DNA of 64,000 nt from Prinia subflava. Lineage: Eukaryota > Chordata > Aves > Passeriformes > Cisticolidae. Position numbers and translations under genes: made by a program. The stretch is taken from NCBI RefSeq assembly GCF_021018805.1, contig NC_086266.1, positions 3,534,001 to 3,598,000 on the forward strand, given 5' to 3'. Shown one piece after another: positions 49,616 to 63,570 of the stretch. The notes under the pieces are model-generated. The model saw nothing but the letters and a program-made list of their open reading frames with translations, had not been told where the DNA came from and did not search any database. Numbering within the stretch: the stretch's first letter is position 1; the number at the start of each line of letters is the position of its first letter.

Positions 49616-52600
49616 CACCAGCTGTGTGGAGCTTCTACCAGTCTGAAGAGCAGGTGAAGTCAATCGTGGCTCTGACACTGCCACCAAGGGCTGGGAACTC
49701 AGGAGCAGCTCACTGCTCTCATGGATGCCAGACCTTCCACTTCCCTCATCTCCTCTTTCATCCTGTTGTCTTGTTGGAAACCCGTGTCATTTTTGTTTTG
49801 AGACTTTATTCTTCTTCCAAAAAGCTGTGTATTTCATAGCATGTTGATCAAACATTTATAGCAAAGATTTACTTTTCAGTGATACTGAGGTCTTCATTCT
49901 TTATGTTCCTGTGGAAAAGAAATGGTAAGAAATCAGATGGGGAAAAAAAATCAGTTGTTAGTTCTGATATTTCCCTCCTCTTCCTGCATGATTCTTCTCT
50001 TTATGACCATTCCTAACTTCATCTGCTGTCACCATGTTCTATTTTCTGTCTTCCTGGAACAGTTCAATTCATCTAAACAGCTCATTCTGCCACTGCCTCC
50101 CTTCCCTTAGCCAGTACAGTACATTTTTGTAATACATTTTTGACATATATTGATATATATCAGTTGGTGTCCCATTTTTTACCACAATTGTCAGTCAAAG
50201 GGATGTCAAAGGGATATTAAAATCACTAAAGAAGTACTCCCTAACTCAACTGAGAGATTCTTGGGAATGCCCTGAGAGTGACCAGAGTGAGTGGCCAGAT
50301 CTGGTTTTACAGCTGTGTGAGCGTGCAGTTGTCCTCCAGGGATTTCAGATGAACCTTTTATGTGTGAAAAATTAAATTATTATAATTATAAACTACCCTG
50401 ATGTGTCAGAGCAGAACTCAGCTAAAGGATAAGGAAGGTGTATGAGATGCTCACGTGAAAGAGAAAGGAAATGTCTCTGCTGGGCTACTCCTCTGAGAGA
50501 CTTGGCAATTGCTGTAATTCCCATAAATACCCATTTTCTACCTGACATCTTATTCAGAATATGTGCCTATCTGATTTCACATTGGCTACTGTGTTAAAAG
50601 TTTCAATCAAATATAAAATCTTAAAATTAAGTAAGTGTAGAAGTCATTTCTTGAATGATCTCACTTTGTTGCTAGAGGCAAAGATGTACATAAACTTAGA
50701 ATGTGTTTTGGCTATTCTGATAAAATTAAAAATTTTTGAAAGTCTTTTCAAAAGAGACTTTTCCCCTTAATGCCAGTCATGTGCAGTAGAATTAGGTGAA
50801 TAACTTTAATACATATTTTGAAAAGATTATAAATGATGGAGTCTGGCACTCTGAGTTGAATTCTGTATGAAAAATACAATGAGTTATTTTTAAATATTTT
50901 TAATCTCTGTCAAAAAAGATTGTTATTTATTAGCCAAATGTTAAATAAATATCAAGGTTATTAAAGCTCTCTTTCTAAAATTGCTGTTCCTAAAGAATCA
51001 ACACTGGAGAAATATCAAACTGTCTGTATTTCAGCTCACCTGTAGGTAGGATTTCCTGCATAATTTTAGAGTGGATACCACAGAGTGTGTAGAATAAAGA
51101 AACTTTGTGGTCTTTCCTAAAGCTCTCAGAGGGACTGGTGATGGTCTCTGGGATGAAGGCTCTGCTCTGCTGCCTTGCCTGGTCAGTGAAAGCTGCCAAG
51201 GGTCAGTGCCAATAGGCAGCCCTGTCCCAGAGAAAACAGACTGAAGAAAACTTCCCTGGTGCTTCCTCTGGAGCAAATGTTGCTCTTGGAATCGAATGAA
51301 AAAGATTTTAAACCATAAATGTAAACATTAGGAGTATGGAGGAGTTTTGGACGGCTGGAATCCTCCCAGGGGTTGAAGCTGAGGACTGTTCTCTGCCTTA
51401 AAAATCAGAAATAAAATATTAGTGACCTCTTTAGATATTTGGGCACGGAAGTCACGATTCTTGCACGATGGAGTTGCAGTGTTGTGAGACTGGGAGCTGG
51501 GGTGATTTGAGGATGTTTGGGTTTCTCCAGGGTTAGGAATAATTGTCAGGTTCCAATGGATTCCAAAGCAGTGCTCAGAGTCCTGCAGTGGAGAGAGACA
51601 AACACTGAGAACAAGCAATACATGATTTTGTTAAGTAGTGCTGCTCTTGAGAACTGACTAAATTCCAGATGCCTTTGATCTTGCCTCCAGCACCTTCAAA
51701 GACAGTTGACCTTTTTTGACTCCTCACAGAGGAGAGCCTCTGGATTCAGCTGGGCGGGTAAGCTGATGACATTTTTAAAAAACTCTGTCTTTCAAAACCT
51801 AGATTGTTTTAAAAAAAAAAAGAACTCCAAGCATCTAATAGCAGCAACATTTTTGCTAAAAATGCGAGCTCCCTGCAAAAGAACTTTCCAAAGAACCCCT
51901 CCTCTTGGTGTTTTCTGAGCAGGGTTGGACTAATGAGGTGTGGATAGTAGGGGGCAAATGTTTTTGAATGGATGACCCTGAAAAAACACTGCCAAGTTTG
52001 GATAGAAATTGGAAGGTTCTAAAAAAAAGTCACCCAAACAAATGTGGCCCTGTTCTGCAGTCTCTAATTCACTGGAGCAGTTTCTCAAAAGTAAGGTTGG
52101 AACATAAAACCTTTCCAATACAAACCCAAGTCTTTCCTGGTTCCAAAGGGTTAAATTCCTGTGTTCCAAGCTGAAATAACCCCTGAATTTGGCCAGTGGG
52201 GTGGTTGTACAATGAAATTCAAGGTGTTCAAGGAATGAAAAAGCTTCTCAGACTCTGGCTGGTACTCCAAGGTACACTTTTATTGAAGCCATGGGTTTCT
52301 CACAGGAAATGTTGAGATCATCTGTTAGCACCATTCTGCCATGAACGTAAAACAACAAAAAATTAGCTAAAATAATGTCGTATTGACATTTTGTTTTCAA
52401 GATGAAAAATAGAGACAGACAGCGTGTGGGTGTTTGCATGTGTGAGAATTGATCATTCAGATGCTCTGAAGTTCATGTAATTCCCACAAAAACCTCACTC
52501 AGTCCATGGCCTGTGGCCACTGCTGGAAATTAAGGCAGCAGATCATTCACACTAATTACAATCTGCTAACTGCTGGTGCCCAACTCATTGAGAAGTTTTA

Positions 52601-55600
52601 AATCCAGTGATTGTGTGACTGAAACACGGGGCAGCATGCAGGAATTAAAATCCCATGTTTTTCCTGCTTATATCCGGGGCCAGCAGAGTGTTATCTTCTG
52701 GAGTCAGAAATAAACCACATTTGTAATGCATGGAAATGTCACACTGTGACAGCTCTGCTTTGTTTGGTGTAGTTGTGTGAGTCCTACAGACAGTGATTTT
52801 TTTTTCCATTCAGGAAATCCTCGTCTATTAATGCACTAAACAGAGAAATGAGAAATACATTATTTATACAATGGTTTAGACTAATTTGCAAAAAACCTTT
52901 CAAAATGAAGCTTATAAACTGTCATCACCTCCTCCAAAGGAGAGTTGCTCTATATTTATATCCTCATAAATGAGAACAGACTTTGACACAGGCAATCTGT
53001 GTCACTGAAGGGCTGTAAATTGTCAAAATATTTTTGCTGATTCAAGCCCCTTGTCGAATGGTTTGCTGTCCCTGTGCTGAGAGGAGAGCAGGTAAAGGTG
53101 TTTCTGTTTACGCAAAGCATTATGAATGAAATATTAGACCTCAACATGTTAATGTTTTCTAAATTATTCTTTAAACTGAAAAATCATCTCTAAATGTTCT
53201 TGAGTGTGTAAGGCACAGCTCTCCCAAAGGACACTTGCATTGTGCCACTCTCCAGTGGTGCACAGCATCACAACCACCACATCCAGCTGCTCACTCTGGC
53301 AATCAGAAGCAGAACAGCATCACAATCTGCACCTCTTTTACAGAAATTATCTTTTTTTTCCCCGTGTTCTCATTTTTCTCCTGGCATAGATTGCTGTTGT
53401 AGCATTTCCTAACCTCAGTGGAATTTTCATGAGACTGAGCTGAATTTTTTATCTTAGCTGTGCAATTTATCTTAGCTGATTTTCCTGGGTTTCCTCTGAT
53501 TTCTATTTCTGGGCTAAGTGAGCTGTAAGCTACTTAGATAACTGCTGGAGAACTAAGGATACAGGTCTTGTGGCAGTGCTGGATAAGGCTGAAAGTGATG
53601 TTTCCTCTTTCATAGCATCCAGTCTGGCATCTCACTCTGAAAGTGTCAGGTATTTTCCTCCAGCAAGGGTGAACGAAAAATAAACCTGGTGGGAAAGGGA
53701 GTGGTGGTGGAAAAAAAGGAAATGTGAAATCAGATAGCTTGTGTCATTTAAAATACACTTAATTTAAACTAAAAAAAGCCTTGTAATATTTTTATTGCAC
53801 CTGAAAAAAATCACTGTATTTAACAGAACATTTTGCAGATTGAGCAAAGATACTTTTGGTTTTGGTTGTGCAACACTGGCTTCTGTAAAGAAAAAGAATT
53901 TTATTCATTGTAGTACTCCAAATGCTTAGAAATCAATATCCAGTGATTCAGTTACTTCCTGTCCATCTGGAACCAAGCAGATATACAACAGCTGAATTTT
54001 TATGACTAAAGAAAAATAGATTTGACAGTCTTCAGGAATATAAACTTATATGTATAAATATCTAGAGAGTACAAAACAGCCTCTGATATCATTCAGTGGT
54101 GTACCTTGCTGTGTGAGGTGAGTATTGAAATGTTGCTTTCAATAATCTAATCCAATGAATTAAGAAAAGAAAAACCCAGAATGTGAACCAACATAAATAA
54201 CCGACTGTGAATTCCTGGGTTAAACTCACCAGCCCCATCTAAGACATTTACCCTTCCTGAGTGTTCCTTTGAATTTAAATGTCACTGATAACTGGACAAT
54301 TTTCTTATTTCAAATAAATAGGCATGGAATCTTGAGATCTACAGTATAAAAATGAAGTCAGAATTACAGTTATTCACGTACATTTTCTGTATGGCTTCTC
54401 TGCATGTTCCTGGGTAGTAAATTACATGCCAGCTCCTGGCAGGAACAGCTTTACCTGCTCTCTTCTCACCTAATCTCCTGATGCTTTTTTTTAAATTTTA
54501 TTTTCTCCTCCTACCAAATCTTTGCTTTAAATATTATCCTAGATGCAGGTGGAGAATGTAGATAAGTCTGTTATAAGGTAGGATGCAGCAGCAGAAGGGT
54601 GTAAGCTGGCTTTTGTTCAGAGCTATAAAATGGCAATTTTTTTTTCTCAGCAGACCTGATGTCATGATTTTAAGATATTGTTGACACATTGTCAGCCTGA
54701 TTTTTGAATTTGATTGAAAAGGCGTCAGAAGAACTTACTTGCTACATATGGTGGATCCTGACTTCCAGCTAGTGTGCAATGATTTAATTTCCTTACAGAC
54801 CTAGAGCTGAGATCAGTATAAATAAAGGTTTTTATCTGCTGATCATCCTGTGTTTCTGCTGCTCCATTTGATCTCCTGTAACCAGCACCCAGCAGCTGAG
54901 CTCAAAGGTGCTGGTCAACCTCAGCCCAAAGTTACATCACAAGCAGCTGATAATCAAAATATCAGTACCTGTGAGGATGACACACCTATTCCTAGCAAAC
55001 TGCAGAACCCTTTTCATTCCCAGGCCCTGGAGCTATGTGAAAGATGTTAAATTAAATGCTGTAGGCCCTACACCTCCCTTTAGGATGTGATTTTGTTCTC
55101 AAAGTTGTGCAATCTGGTATTTCAGCTCTCTGTTTATTTCCCAAATTAATAGCAGGTAAATTTGTTCCCTTGGTGGCAGATGGTTAGCTAGCACACATGC
55201 TTTTTTTTATTATAATTAGTGGCTTCTCACAAAATTTGCTTTTTTCCTAGTCTCCATCTATTTGGTCTTTTAATATTAGTATGAAGATCTTATAATATTG
55301 TTCTGTCCAGCAATGTGTTTTGCTTTTCTTTCCCCCATACCAGGATCCATCCATTTCTAGACAGAGAAAATTGCTTTAATATTTCCTGTTTTATGTTGTA
55401 GGTTTCTGAATTACCTAAATATATCCTAAAATGAAATGTCACCATCTATTTGTGCTGTGTCTTATCTGCATTTGGGAAGGCTGAAATTATTTATGGTGTG
55501 AGGCATCTGTGCTAAGCTGTATTGAGAGCAAGCAGTGAGTGCAGGCAAAATATTGTAAAATCTGAGTGGCACCACCCCTGAGTGGCACAGGTTGGTCTGG

Positions 55601-56484
55601 CTGTAGTGTAAATCTCCTCTTGGGTACTGGGATGGGCTGATTTCTTTTTTTTTTTTTTGTTGATTATAATTGTTGATTATATTCTATTGGACTCTCAGGC
55701 AGGGATTGCTATTAAACCTCAATCTGATCTTCAGCATTTTAAGCAGATTGACTTCTGGGAGAAATGCATATGAGCAAGCACTTATTTATGCATAAATATC
55801 CAATTTAATCTGTGCAGGGAAGAGGCTTTGCCATGAAACTTTGCTCCAGCTGAAGTCATTCTCTCATTCCTTGTGCAAAACCAAACCTTTCCCTTCTTTT
55901 TGATGAAAAACTCTTTAGCTACAGGGCCCGGAGTGTCCTGGACCTGCTGCAGTGCTCCTGATGCACTGCAAACACACAGAGTTAACAGAAATTCATGCCT
56001 CATGTTGGGGTTTTAATCATTCATGATTTAATATAATCAGATGTACGCTGTGTTAATTAAATCAGATCCCAGACATAACGCATCCCCAAAGAGAAACATG
56101 GATATGACAAAGGATTTGGAGTGTTTACCAAACAGGAGTTTTTGCATTTCAGAGTGAAATATATATGATTTTGGAGAAAAAAAATCCACTAACAAAACCA
56201 ACAACAGGTTAAAGTCAAGCCACATCTGCATTATACAAAATGCAAGCTCAACAAAGAGCCTTGAGTATTGATTATCCAATGTACTCAGCTCAAAACAAGG
56301 TGAGCAACAGAGTTTTATTTCCAGACACCAAAGCTTTTAAGTTACAATTACTTTGAACTTTACTTATCTTACTTAGTTAAGGCTAGTGTCCAGAGTACAA
56401 AGAAATTCTGGTTCTTCTAAGGTTAGAGCAAACAGGATATAAAATCTGCAGACAGGTTGCTGCATCCAAGACAATGTTGGTTGT
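49616..56484. other. Unique DNA, no gene seen
   Basis: Nearly 7 kb without a recognised exon, transposon or RNA gene. Open frames stay below about 100 codons. Overlapping frames at 50990-51276 (minus) and 51328-51618 (minus) have no domain. Short T or A runs occur at 51810-51820 and 55645-55659. Confidence 0.6.
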
Positions 56485-56570
56485 CTCTAGCACTTAATTT
56501 TAATATTAATTTTATTAATTTTAATTTTAATTCTATTTAATTTTAATTCTATTTAATTTTTTAATTCCTT
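56485..56570. repeat. AT-rich simple repeat (TTTTAATT type)
   Basis: Imperfect repeats of TTTTAATT and of a 17-base unit TTTAATTTTAATTCTAT. The tract contains many TAATT homeodomain-like words that probably reflect low complexity and not regulation. Confidence 0.85.
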
Positions 56571-57921
56571 ATTTCTTATCAGAGAATTGGCAGAATGGCC
56601 CTGCAAGTTCCTTTATGTGTCCCAAAGCAGGCAGTCAGTGGTGCAGCTCTGGAGTGTTGTCATTTGTAGCTCACTTTGTGACACAGTATGTAAAACATCA
56701 CATGATGTTTTAAATTGCATCATTTAAATGAATCATATCTATGAAACGAGAAATGTTGCTCTTCCCTTGAAGTATCTCCAAAGCAAGAACTGAAGAATAT
56801 TGTCCTTCAGGGCATCACAATTAAAAATTAATTATTTTTAAATGAATAGGCTTATTGCTTATGCACTTTGATAGTAAACCAGCCCTCTGTATCCTTCTCA
56901 CTATAATCCATTTTTCTCTCCCCACCTCAGAAATCTGATTTTTCTGGGATTTTATTAAACGCTGTTAAAATACCTTGCTTCCTTTCAGCTAAATCAAATA
57001 CTGGCTGATCCCAATCCTCTACCTAATCTTAATTTAAATTTAACAAGTCTTTTTGGTCCCTTTTGGGTTAAAGTTTCTATTCCTCAGCTCAACCTTTGCT
57101 GTTATGATGTGTCTTTATTGCAGAGTCCTGCTGCTTGGTTATACAATAGGCCAGATCTAAGATCTAATGGACTTATGAAAATAGAATTCAATACATTCAA
57201 ATACTGGTGATAAATTTGTAGATAATTTTCTTTCTTTTGCCATCCTCTTCACATGAAAAAATCCATTAATGCAGCAGCTCTGTGTGTGTTGGTCACTAAA
57301 ATGGTGAGATTTTTACATTCTTCTGCATAGAATTAAAGTCAGCCTATTACAATTCTGGGAAAAGGCATAAATGACAGTGCTTAACATTCAAATTCTTTAT
57401 ATTCCTTGAGACCACAAACTTGGTTTTCATCTTATGATGAAGTCAACAGCAAAGCTACTGTTGATGGGGTCTGAACTTGGATTTGATGACTGAGATAAGA
57501 AGGAAAAAATTTGGCACTGGCTGTGAGTGAGGGCTTAGCTAATAGGAGATAAAAATTTATTTTAACTTGGTTTATGAAGAATAAGAGCTTTGCTTCTTGT
57601 AGTTAATAGGGTGTCCCAGAGCAGGAGGATACGAGGAAGGTCTTAATATGAACATCTTGAGAAGATTCTGAAATTCATGATGTTTGTTTGTATTTAGTAG
57701 ATGAAGGTTTGAAAAATTAGGCAATTTTAATTGGCTAGATGTTAAGACTGAGTTCTGATGTGTTTCCTGTCCCCATCAATTTCCAAAATAACCATTCCCG
57801 TTGATTTCAAAAATAAATTTGATTTCCAAATTGTAAGCTCCTATTAGAAGACCAGGAGTTCCATTGACTTCATCATTATGAACCTATTGCACCCTTCCAA
57901 CATAACACACACAGAGGTTCC
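56571..57921. other. Unique DNA, no gene seen
   Basis: No recognised exon or transposon in this AT-rich interval. Confidence 0.6.
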
Positions 57922-58161
57922 TGTCCTGGTTGGATTTTATTCCCAACTGGCCTGGTTGGATTTAATTCCCAACTGGTCTGGTTGGATTTAATAATTCCCA
58001 CCTGTCCTGGTTGGATTTTATTCCCAACTGGCCTGGTTGAATTTAATTCCCAACTGGTCTGGTTGGATTTAATAATTCCCACCTGTCCTGGTTGGATTTT
58101 ATTCCCAACTGTCCTGGTTGGATTTAATTCCCAACTGTCCTGGTTGGATTTTATTCCCACC
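57922..58161. repeat. 26/29-bp minisatellite, nine units, abutting an LTR
   Basis: Nine units fill exactly 240 bp: seven of 26 bp and two of 29 bp. Each starts TGTCCTGGTT, TGGCCTGGTT or TGGTCTGGTT, followed by GGATTT and TTCCCAAC or TTCCCACC. Units 1-3 and 4-6 form an 81-bp higher-order repeat (26+26+29). The last unit is followed without a gap by the LTR whose own first bases are TGGCCTGGTT. The 94- and 99-codon frames on either strand are translations of the repeat. Confidence 0.95.
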
Positions 58162-58388
58162 TGGCCTGGTTTTAGCTGGGACAGAGCTCCTTCTCTTCAT
58201 GTCTTGCAGGTTTATCTTTCTCCCTCCTTTTTTATTAGTATTAGTAAAAGTAGTTTTAGCATATTTGATTTTAGTTATTAAATTGTTCTTACCTTAGCCC
58301 ATGAGATCTTTACCTTTTCTTTCTTGTTCCCTCCCCATGGGGAGTGGGTTCAGTGTCTGGTGCTTCGCTGCTGCCTGGGATTAAACCC
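58162..58388 (+). mobile_element. Internally deleted avian ERVL-type LTR
   Basis: The left end, TGGCCTGGTTTTAGCTGGGA then CAGAG, matches the start of a widespread avian ERVL-type LTR. The right part (TTAAATTGTTCTTACCTTAGCCCATGAG at 58276-58303 in two overlapping pieces, then GGAGTGGGTTCAG and GTGCTTCGCTGCTGCCTGGG then TTAAACC) matches its 3' end. At about 227 bp it is far shorter than the several hundred bases usual for this type, so the middle is lost. The expected CA end is degraded (CCTG). The left target duplication cannot be read because the minisatellite occupies that flank. Identification is from memory of the family. Confidence 0.75.
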
Positions 58389-61300
58389 TGCCCGTGGCAC
58401 ATTAATTAGCTGGAAAGTCACTTTATTTTCTCTAATCTAGCTATCAAATTCCTCTCCCCCACAAGTGCTCTGGAAATGCCAACCTTCTGCCAAGCTGTTT
58501 CTTATGCTTGTTGTATTTCTGGCATTCTGTCTTCCACGTAGGAGGAAAAATATTGTCCTAATCAGCACACTTCATAGATCCTGTAAATAATATTACAGCA
58601 AAGCTTGCAGTCTGGGCACACTTAGTTCTTTTTGTTTCTTTTTTTCTTTTTTTTTAATTGAATTTCTTCTATTTTGCTGTTTTCAGTTTTAGGAAGGAGG
58701 CAAAGGGGATCAATTTCACCCCAAAATTTAAATATGCATTTTTCTAAAACGTTATCACCCATATGACAGAACTAGGCAGCACTCTTGAGAAATCTATAAA
58801 TCAGAATAAATCACTCTATAAATCAAACTGGTCTAGCATTCTTCCAGTTCCAGGAATGTAGTGGTCAGAGTAAATTTTCATGGAATTTGTACAGTATTTG
58901 TACCCTTTTAAGGAATGTGAAGAAAAAAAATTTTGCCTTTATTGAACTTCTAATATCAAATTATTTACAATGGCTTCTTTGGCTTCAAATTGAGCAGAGA
59001 ATACACAATGTAAGAATTAAGAGCATTTATAAATGTATTATGAGCTCATTGTCTGGACAGTGGCAGGACAGAAAATTAGAGATATTCAGTGTAAACATAA
59101 TTTAATTGAATTTAACTGAAAATGCTATCAGTACATATTTCCAATCCACAAGATGGATTAAAATCAAATAAAAAAATTATAATAGCCTATGAAAATTAAA
59201 AAAAAACCCAAACTGTGGGTCCCAATCTGATGAAAAGTAATGGCAAACATAGCAAAAATAAACCTTTTTACAGTTAATTAAGATCTAAGGGTTATAATGG
59301 AGAAACTAAAGGAAAGACTTCCATTCCTTAAATCATGGTGCATAGGCTCTGTTTTTAGCAAGAGGAATTAAATATAAATCATAAATTCAAAGTGATAGTA
59401 CTAGTCTATATGTCTTTCTTTTTGGAGTGAGCAGAAATTAGAGGCAGTATTTTATTTTTTTTTCTCTTTCTCCAAGCAAAAGATTTGTGCTATGATAAAG
59501 ATTTTGAAGCCTACCAAGTGGGGTGTCTGGCTGTATTCTTGTGACTAAAATGCAATTAGTAGAGCTAAACTTAGTTCTCTTCCCTCTAGTAGCAGAAAAT
59601 GAGTTTAGCTCTATCTGCAGTGGGAGAGGCGAGCAGCTGGTGTGCTGAGACCACTGCCAAAGCAGTCAGACAAGTGGTTTTATTTTTTAATGTATGGTAT
59701 CAAGAGTTTTGCTTTCCTGGCCTGAGATATGAGTGCTTCACTACTAAAGCAAATCTGATAAATGTGAGAGTTTTGTAGAAAATTTCAACTTTGGGAGGAT
59801 AACATTAAAAAAAAAAAGAATTGTCTCCTGCAAACAGGCACCTCATCCAGCAGCTCCTTAAAACACACCCACACTGTTTGTGTGTTCCTGCTGATCTCTG
59901 TGGCTCTGAGACAATGAAATAGGGGCTGCAAAAAATGAAACACGTTTTTTCAGTCATTCATTCATGTGAAGGACCAACAGTGACAACATTAAATACTTAT
60001 TTTACAAGGGTTTGGAGTGACAAATACCTCCAGAAGGACATTTCCTGCTGCATTTCTCAGGGAACATTATTGTCTGCATGGAAACATCTTTTGGGTTCAT
60101 TACTGATATTTATGCACAATACCAATTTAAACAATTGTTTATCTTAATTCACTGTATTTCTGCTTTCCCAGGTTAGCTCTATGATTCATTGTAGGCATAA
60201 AACATTAATAGGCATCTAATTAAACATATAATTCATTGAGATTAACTGGGGGAATTAATCTCAGTAAAAGTCTAGGTCCCAAAGTAAGATCTTTTCCTGC
60301 TGAAGATATGCACCATGAAAAATGGTACAATGTATTTTCTTTATCATAAAATCAGATAGAAGTAAAACATGGTAATTGTTGTTTGTTATAGCAAGACACC
60401 ATAGAGCAATGAGAGAATTAAGGACAGAAAAGAACATATATTATCTAAAGAACTGTTTGAACTCATGACTGGTTAACGTAGACTCCGGGACTGAAAAAAT
60501 GAATTTAATCTTGTCCCATCTCTGCACTCCAGGAAAACTTCTGCATTATACAAAATCCTCAAACCAGAGAAATGGAAGGATTGTTGAAGGGCAAGAGAGT
60601 GTAAATGGAATGGAGCAGGGTTGTCTTTTGAGAGTCTTTGAGTGTCCTGGCCAAACAGGCCTCTCATTGACCACACTCAAGCTGAAGCTGACAGGGCAGC
60701 TTTGATTAGCCAGAAAAAGCTGATCCATTTGCCAGTGGATGTATTTGTGTCTCAATTTTTGCTGCTTCTATTTTTGTCAGTACTTTTGTTCCTTTTTGAT
60801 ACAGGAGCTCTTTGTAGATGAAAACTGTTTCTGCAGTAGCAACTCACGGTGTGACCTGAAGGGGCTTTTAAAGTATTTTATTGTGTTGCTGAAAGGAAAT
60901 TCCTGCTCAGCCACTGCTCAGACCTGCCATAGGTCAGCCTCTATTTGGAACCCATTTAGAGAGGTCTGGGGCAGTGGTTTTCATGCAAGGCGTGGGGATC
61001 CTTTCAGTCCACACCTCGTGAGGTAGTAGTAGTGCACAATGGTACCCCAGGAAGGAAACTGAAAGGTGCAACAGCTACTTGGAGTAGCAGTGGGACATTT
61101 AAAAACTCAGAGTGCAACTGCTGGCCCTGTAATTTGTCAGGAAGTTTAACCCTGCCTTTATCCTGTGTGTCTGGCAGCCTCAGCTGCTGTGGATCTTTTG
61201 TGCCCTACCCCAAGTCGTGAGAGCAACAGAGCAAATGCAGAATTTCCCTGCTTTTTATGCTGTTACAGCTCTGAAGTCAAGCATTTTCCAGTTGAATTTG

Positions 61301-62876
61301 GTCACCACTTTTCAAATGTCAGCCCTTAGAAATTATTTTTCCTCTCTTCCTTCCCTACATAATAAAAGATAGCAGATCTACTCATAAGGTCATGTGAGAA
61401 GCTGGACCGGGTTGTATTTATTTTTTGACCTGCTCATCACTTTGTAAAAATGGTTCCAAAGCTCAGATATGAGTTCTCAAAAAAAAACCCCAACAACTTG
61501 TCTAATTCTTATCTAGCAAAAGTATCTTCGGTCCTGGAGTGATTTTAGATCATAGATCAAATGTATATAGATATAAAGATTCTTATAGTGATTTGAAGTT
61601 GATTTAGTTTATAAAGGAAACATTATATTAAGTTCTGAATCATTGAAAAGCAAAGGAATTCTGACAGGTTTGCCTGGAAAAAAAAAAGGTGGATTTGGGG
61701 ATGGTATCCTGAGAAGGAACCTTAGAAAGTGTTTTGAAACTAAATAATGTGATATCGTAAGGAGGATTAATGAAAAAGTTAGGAGAAGTAATCAATAAAC
61801 TACAAGATTGGGAGTGGCTTTTTCTGACCTAAAATTTTATGAGTAAATCTTTGGCTTCTTAAGAAAAATAGAAGGCTGAATACAGTAGAGACAAGTAAGT
61901 CTGTATACAGCTCAGTTATGAACTGTGCAGTAAAAGGTGAAGCCACCACAGAATGATTTCTTTTTTTTTGGTTGTGACAAAAGAGTATAAATTTGACAAT
62001 TAATACGAAGTGGGGAATTGAGCCTGAGATATCTTAGGTATTTGACTGAGTGTTAGGTGAAGGATGGGGTCACAAAGGTGCTTGTTTCAAGTGGATTTGC
62101 AGGTTGATACCAAAATGTAAAACGTGCTGTGCTGTGTCCAGTGGAGCAGGATTGCCCTGGGACTGGCACAGTCCTGGCATTGGCAGGGTTGGGCCCCAGC
62201 TTTGCTGCTCCCTGGTCACTCCAGCAGGGCCCCTCATCTTGGATATTCACGTGCTCAGGCTTGTGGCACTGTAACCTCCTGTCTGATGCCTTAACCAAAA
62301 AAGCAGCCCCACTGTGGTATTTTCTGGCTTTTTATACCATCTCTGTTTTAATGATATTCTTAACTGTCACACATTAAAACAGTGAGGCACTTCTGCAAAT
62401 GAATTATTCCTTCCTGAAAGCAGCATACAGCATTCCTCAAACAAGATAATAAAGCCCTGTTGAGATGTAATTCTCCTCTATAAGACATTGCTTGCTCATT
62501 CTGGAATCATTAAAAATCAACCACCAAATCAATGAGTCTCATTAGAAATCTGTCTTTTTGCTTAATGCTATTGATTTAATCTGTTTTAGAAATCCCTATT
62601 AACCATTAGTTAATTAAACACATGACAGTTATATAGATTAGGTAAACCTGACTGCTATCTCAGGAAGCTCAGGATAGATTAAGTGATTATCATGTAAGAT
62701 TCTTTTAATTAAAAGACACAGTTTAGATATCTCACACTCTCTAAAGCTTATATAATAAAGTCTTCAACCAACAGTAGTTATATGTTAGTAATGCATGCAT
62801 TGATATACAAAAAAACTAAATACGTGCCTGATAGGTTGGAAATCAGTTTGTGCAGTTGATTTGGTGTCTGACCTGC
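58389..62876. other. Unique DNA, no gene seen
   Basis: About 4.5 kb without a recognised exon or transposon. A GC-richer patch at about 62110-62290 has overlapping opposite-strand frames (74-82 codons) with no domain. The word TGAGGTAGTAG at 61019 is discussed among rejected items. Confidence 0.6.
62872..62876. repeat. Left target-site duplication, CCTGC
   Basis: Five bases directly before the LTR repeat exactly at 63571-63575. A 5-bp duplication is typical of ERVL-class integration. Confidence 0.7.
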
Positions 62877-63570
62877 TCTCTTGGTTTATGTAATAAAAAA
62901 AAAAAAAGTGTATTCTATTTCATCTGTTGAAAGGAGCTGGGGAGATGTTTCTTTTTATCTCTTGTAACTCCAGGGGAGGAGGGCGGATGCCTTCTGATCA
63001 CAGCCCAGCTGTTAAACCAGGTGGGGCAGGGTTTGTGATCTCTGTCACCACTGCCCACCCTCGGGGATATCTTCTGTTCATGGGCCATTGAGGCTCACAG
63101 TGACTGACACATTCCATCATCCATTGGGAGATGGAACACCCAGGGGGAGGAGCCAACCATTCCTACCCAGATAAAAATGGGGACACAGGGACCCCAGACA
63201 TTCCTCTTTGCCACTGGATTCCCAGAGGGAGACTGGACCCATCTCACCAGCACTGAACCTGTCTGCAGGATCATCTCTGCTCCAACAGAACCACATCTGT
63301 CACTGCAGCAGGATTTATTTGGACACCCAACAGGGTGTCAGGTCATATTCCTAACCCCATCAGGGTTTCTAGGGTTTGTTTGTTTTTGTACTACTACATT
63401 TGTATTTTTAATAATCCTAGCAAAGAACTGTTATTCCATTTCCCAAAGCTTTGCCTGAAAGCCTTCAACTGCAAAATTATAATAATTTGGAGAGAGGGGA
63501 GTTTACATTCTCCATTCCAAGGGAAGCTCCAGTTTTACCTGGCAGACACCTGTCCTCTCAAACCAAGACA
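62877..63570 (+). mobile_element. Solo LTR of an endogenous retrovirus (ERVL-like)
   Basis: A 694-bp block with inverted ends, TCTCTTGGTTT at the left and AAACCAAGACA at the right, flanked by CCTGC duplications. The left end would be TGTCTTGG in the intact form, so the invariant TG has mutated to TC. Plus orientation is suggested by a TATA-like GATAAAAA at about 63170, preceded by a U3 of about 300 bp and followed by an AATAAT possible polyadenylation signal near 63409. The sequence resembles a common songbird LTR family as I recall it. No internal retroviral sequence adjoins it. The 93- and 89-codon frames inside (63177-63458 and 63335-63604) are LTR sequence. Orientation is less certain than identity. 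Confidence 0.78.

Noticed and set aside
57922..58161. Regular repeats that could be mistaken for a CRISPR array
   Set aside because: Units are head to tail with no unique spacers, and the host is a vertebrate.
57876..58281. Overlapping repetitive-protein frames on both strands
   Set aside because: They follow the 26/29-bp minisatellite and run into an LTR. There is no start context or conserved product.
61019..61029. TGAGGTAGTAG, identical to the first 11 bases of the let-7 microRNA
   Set aside because: The match stops there, and no downstream arm complementary to the segment was found within hairpin range. It is most likely coincidence.
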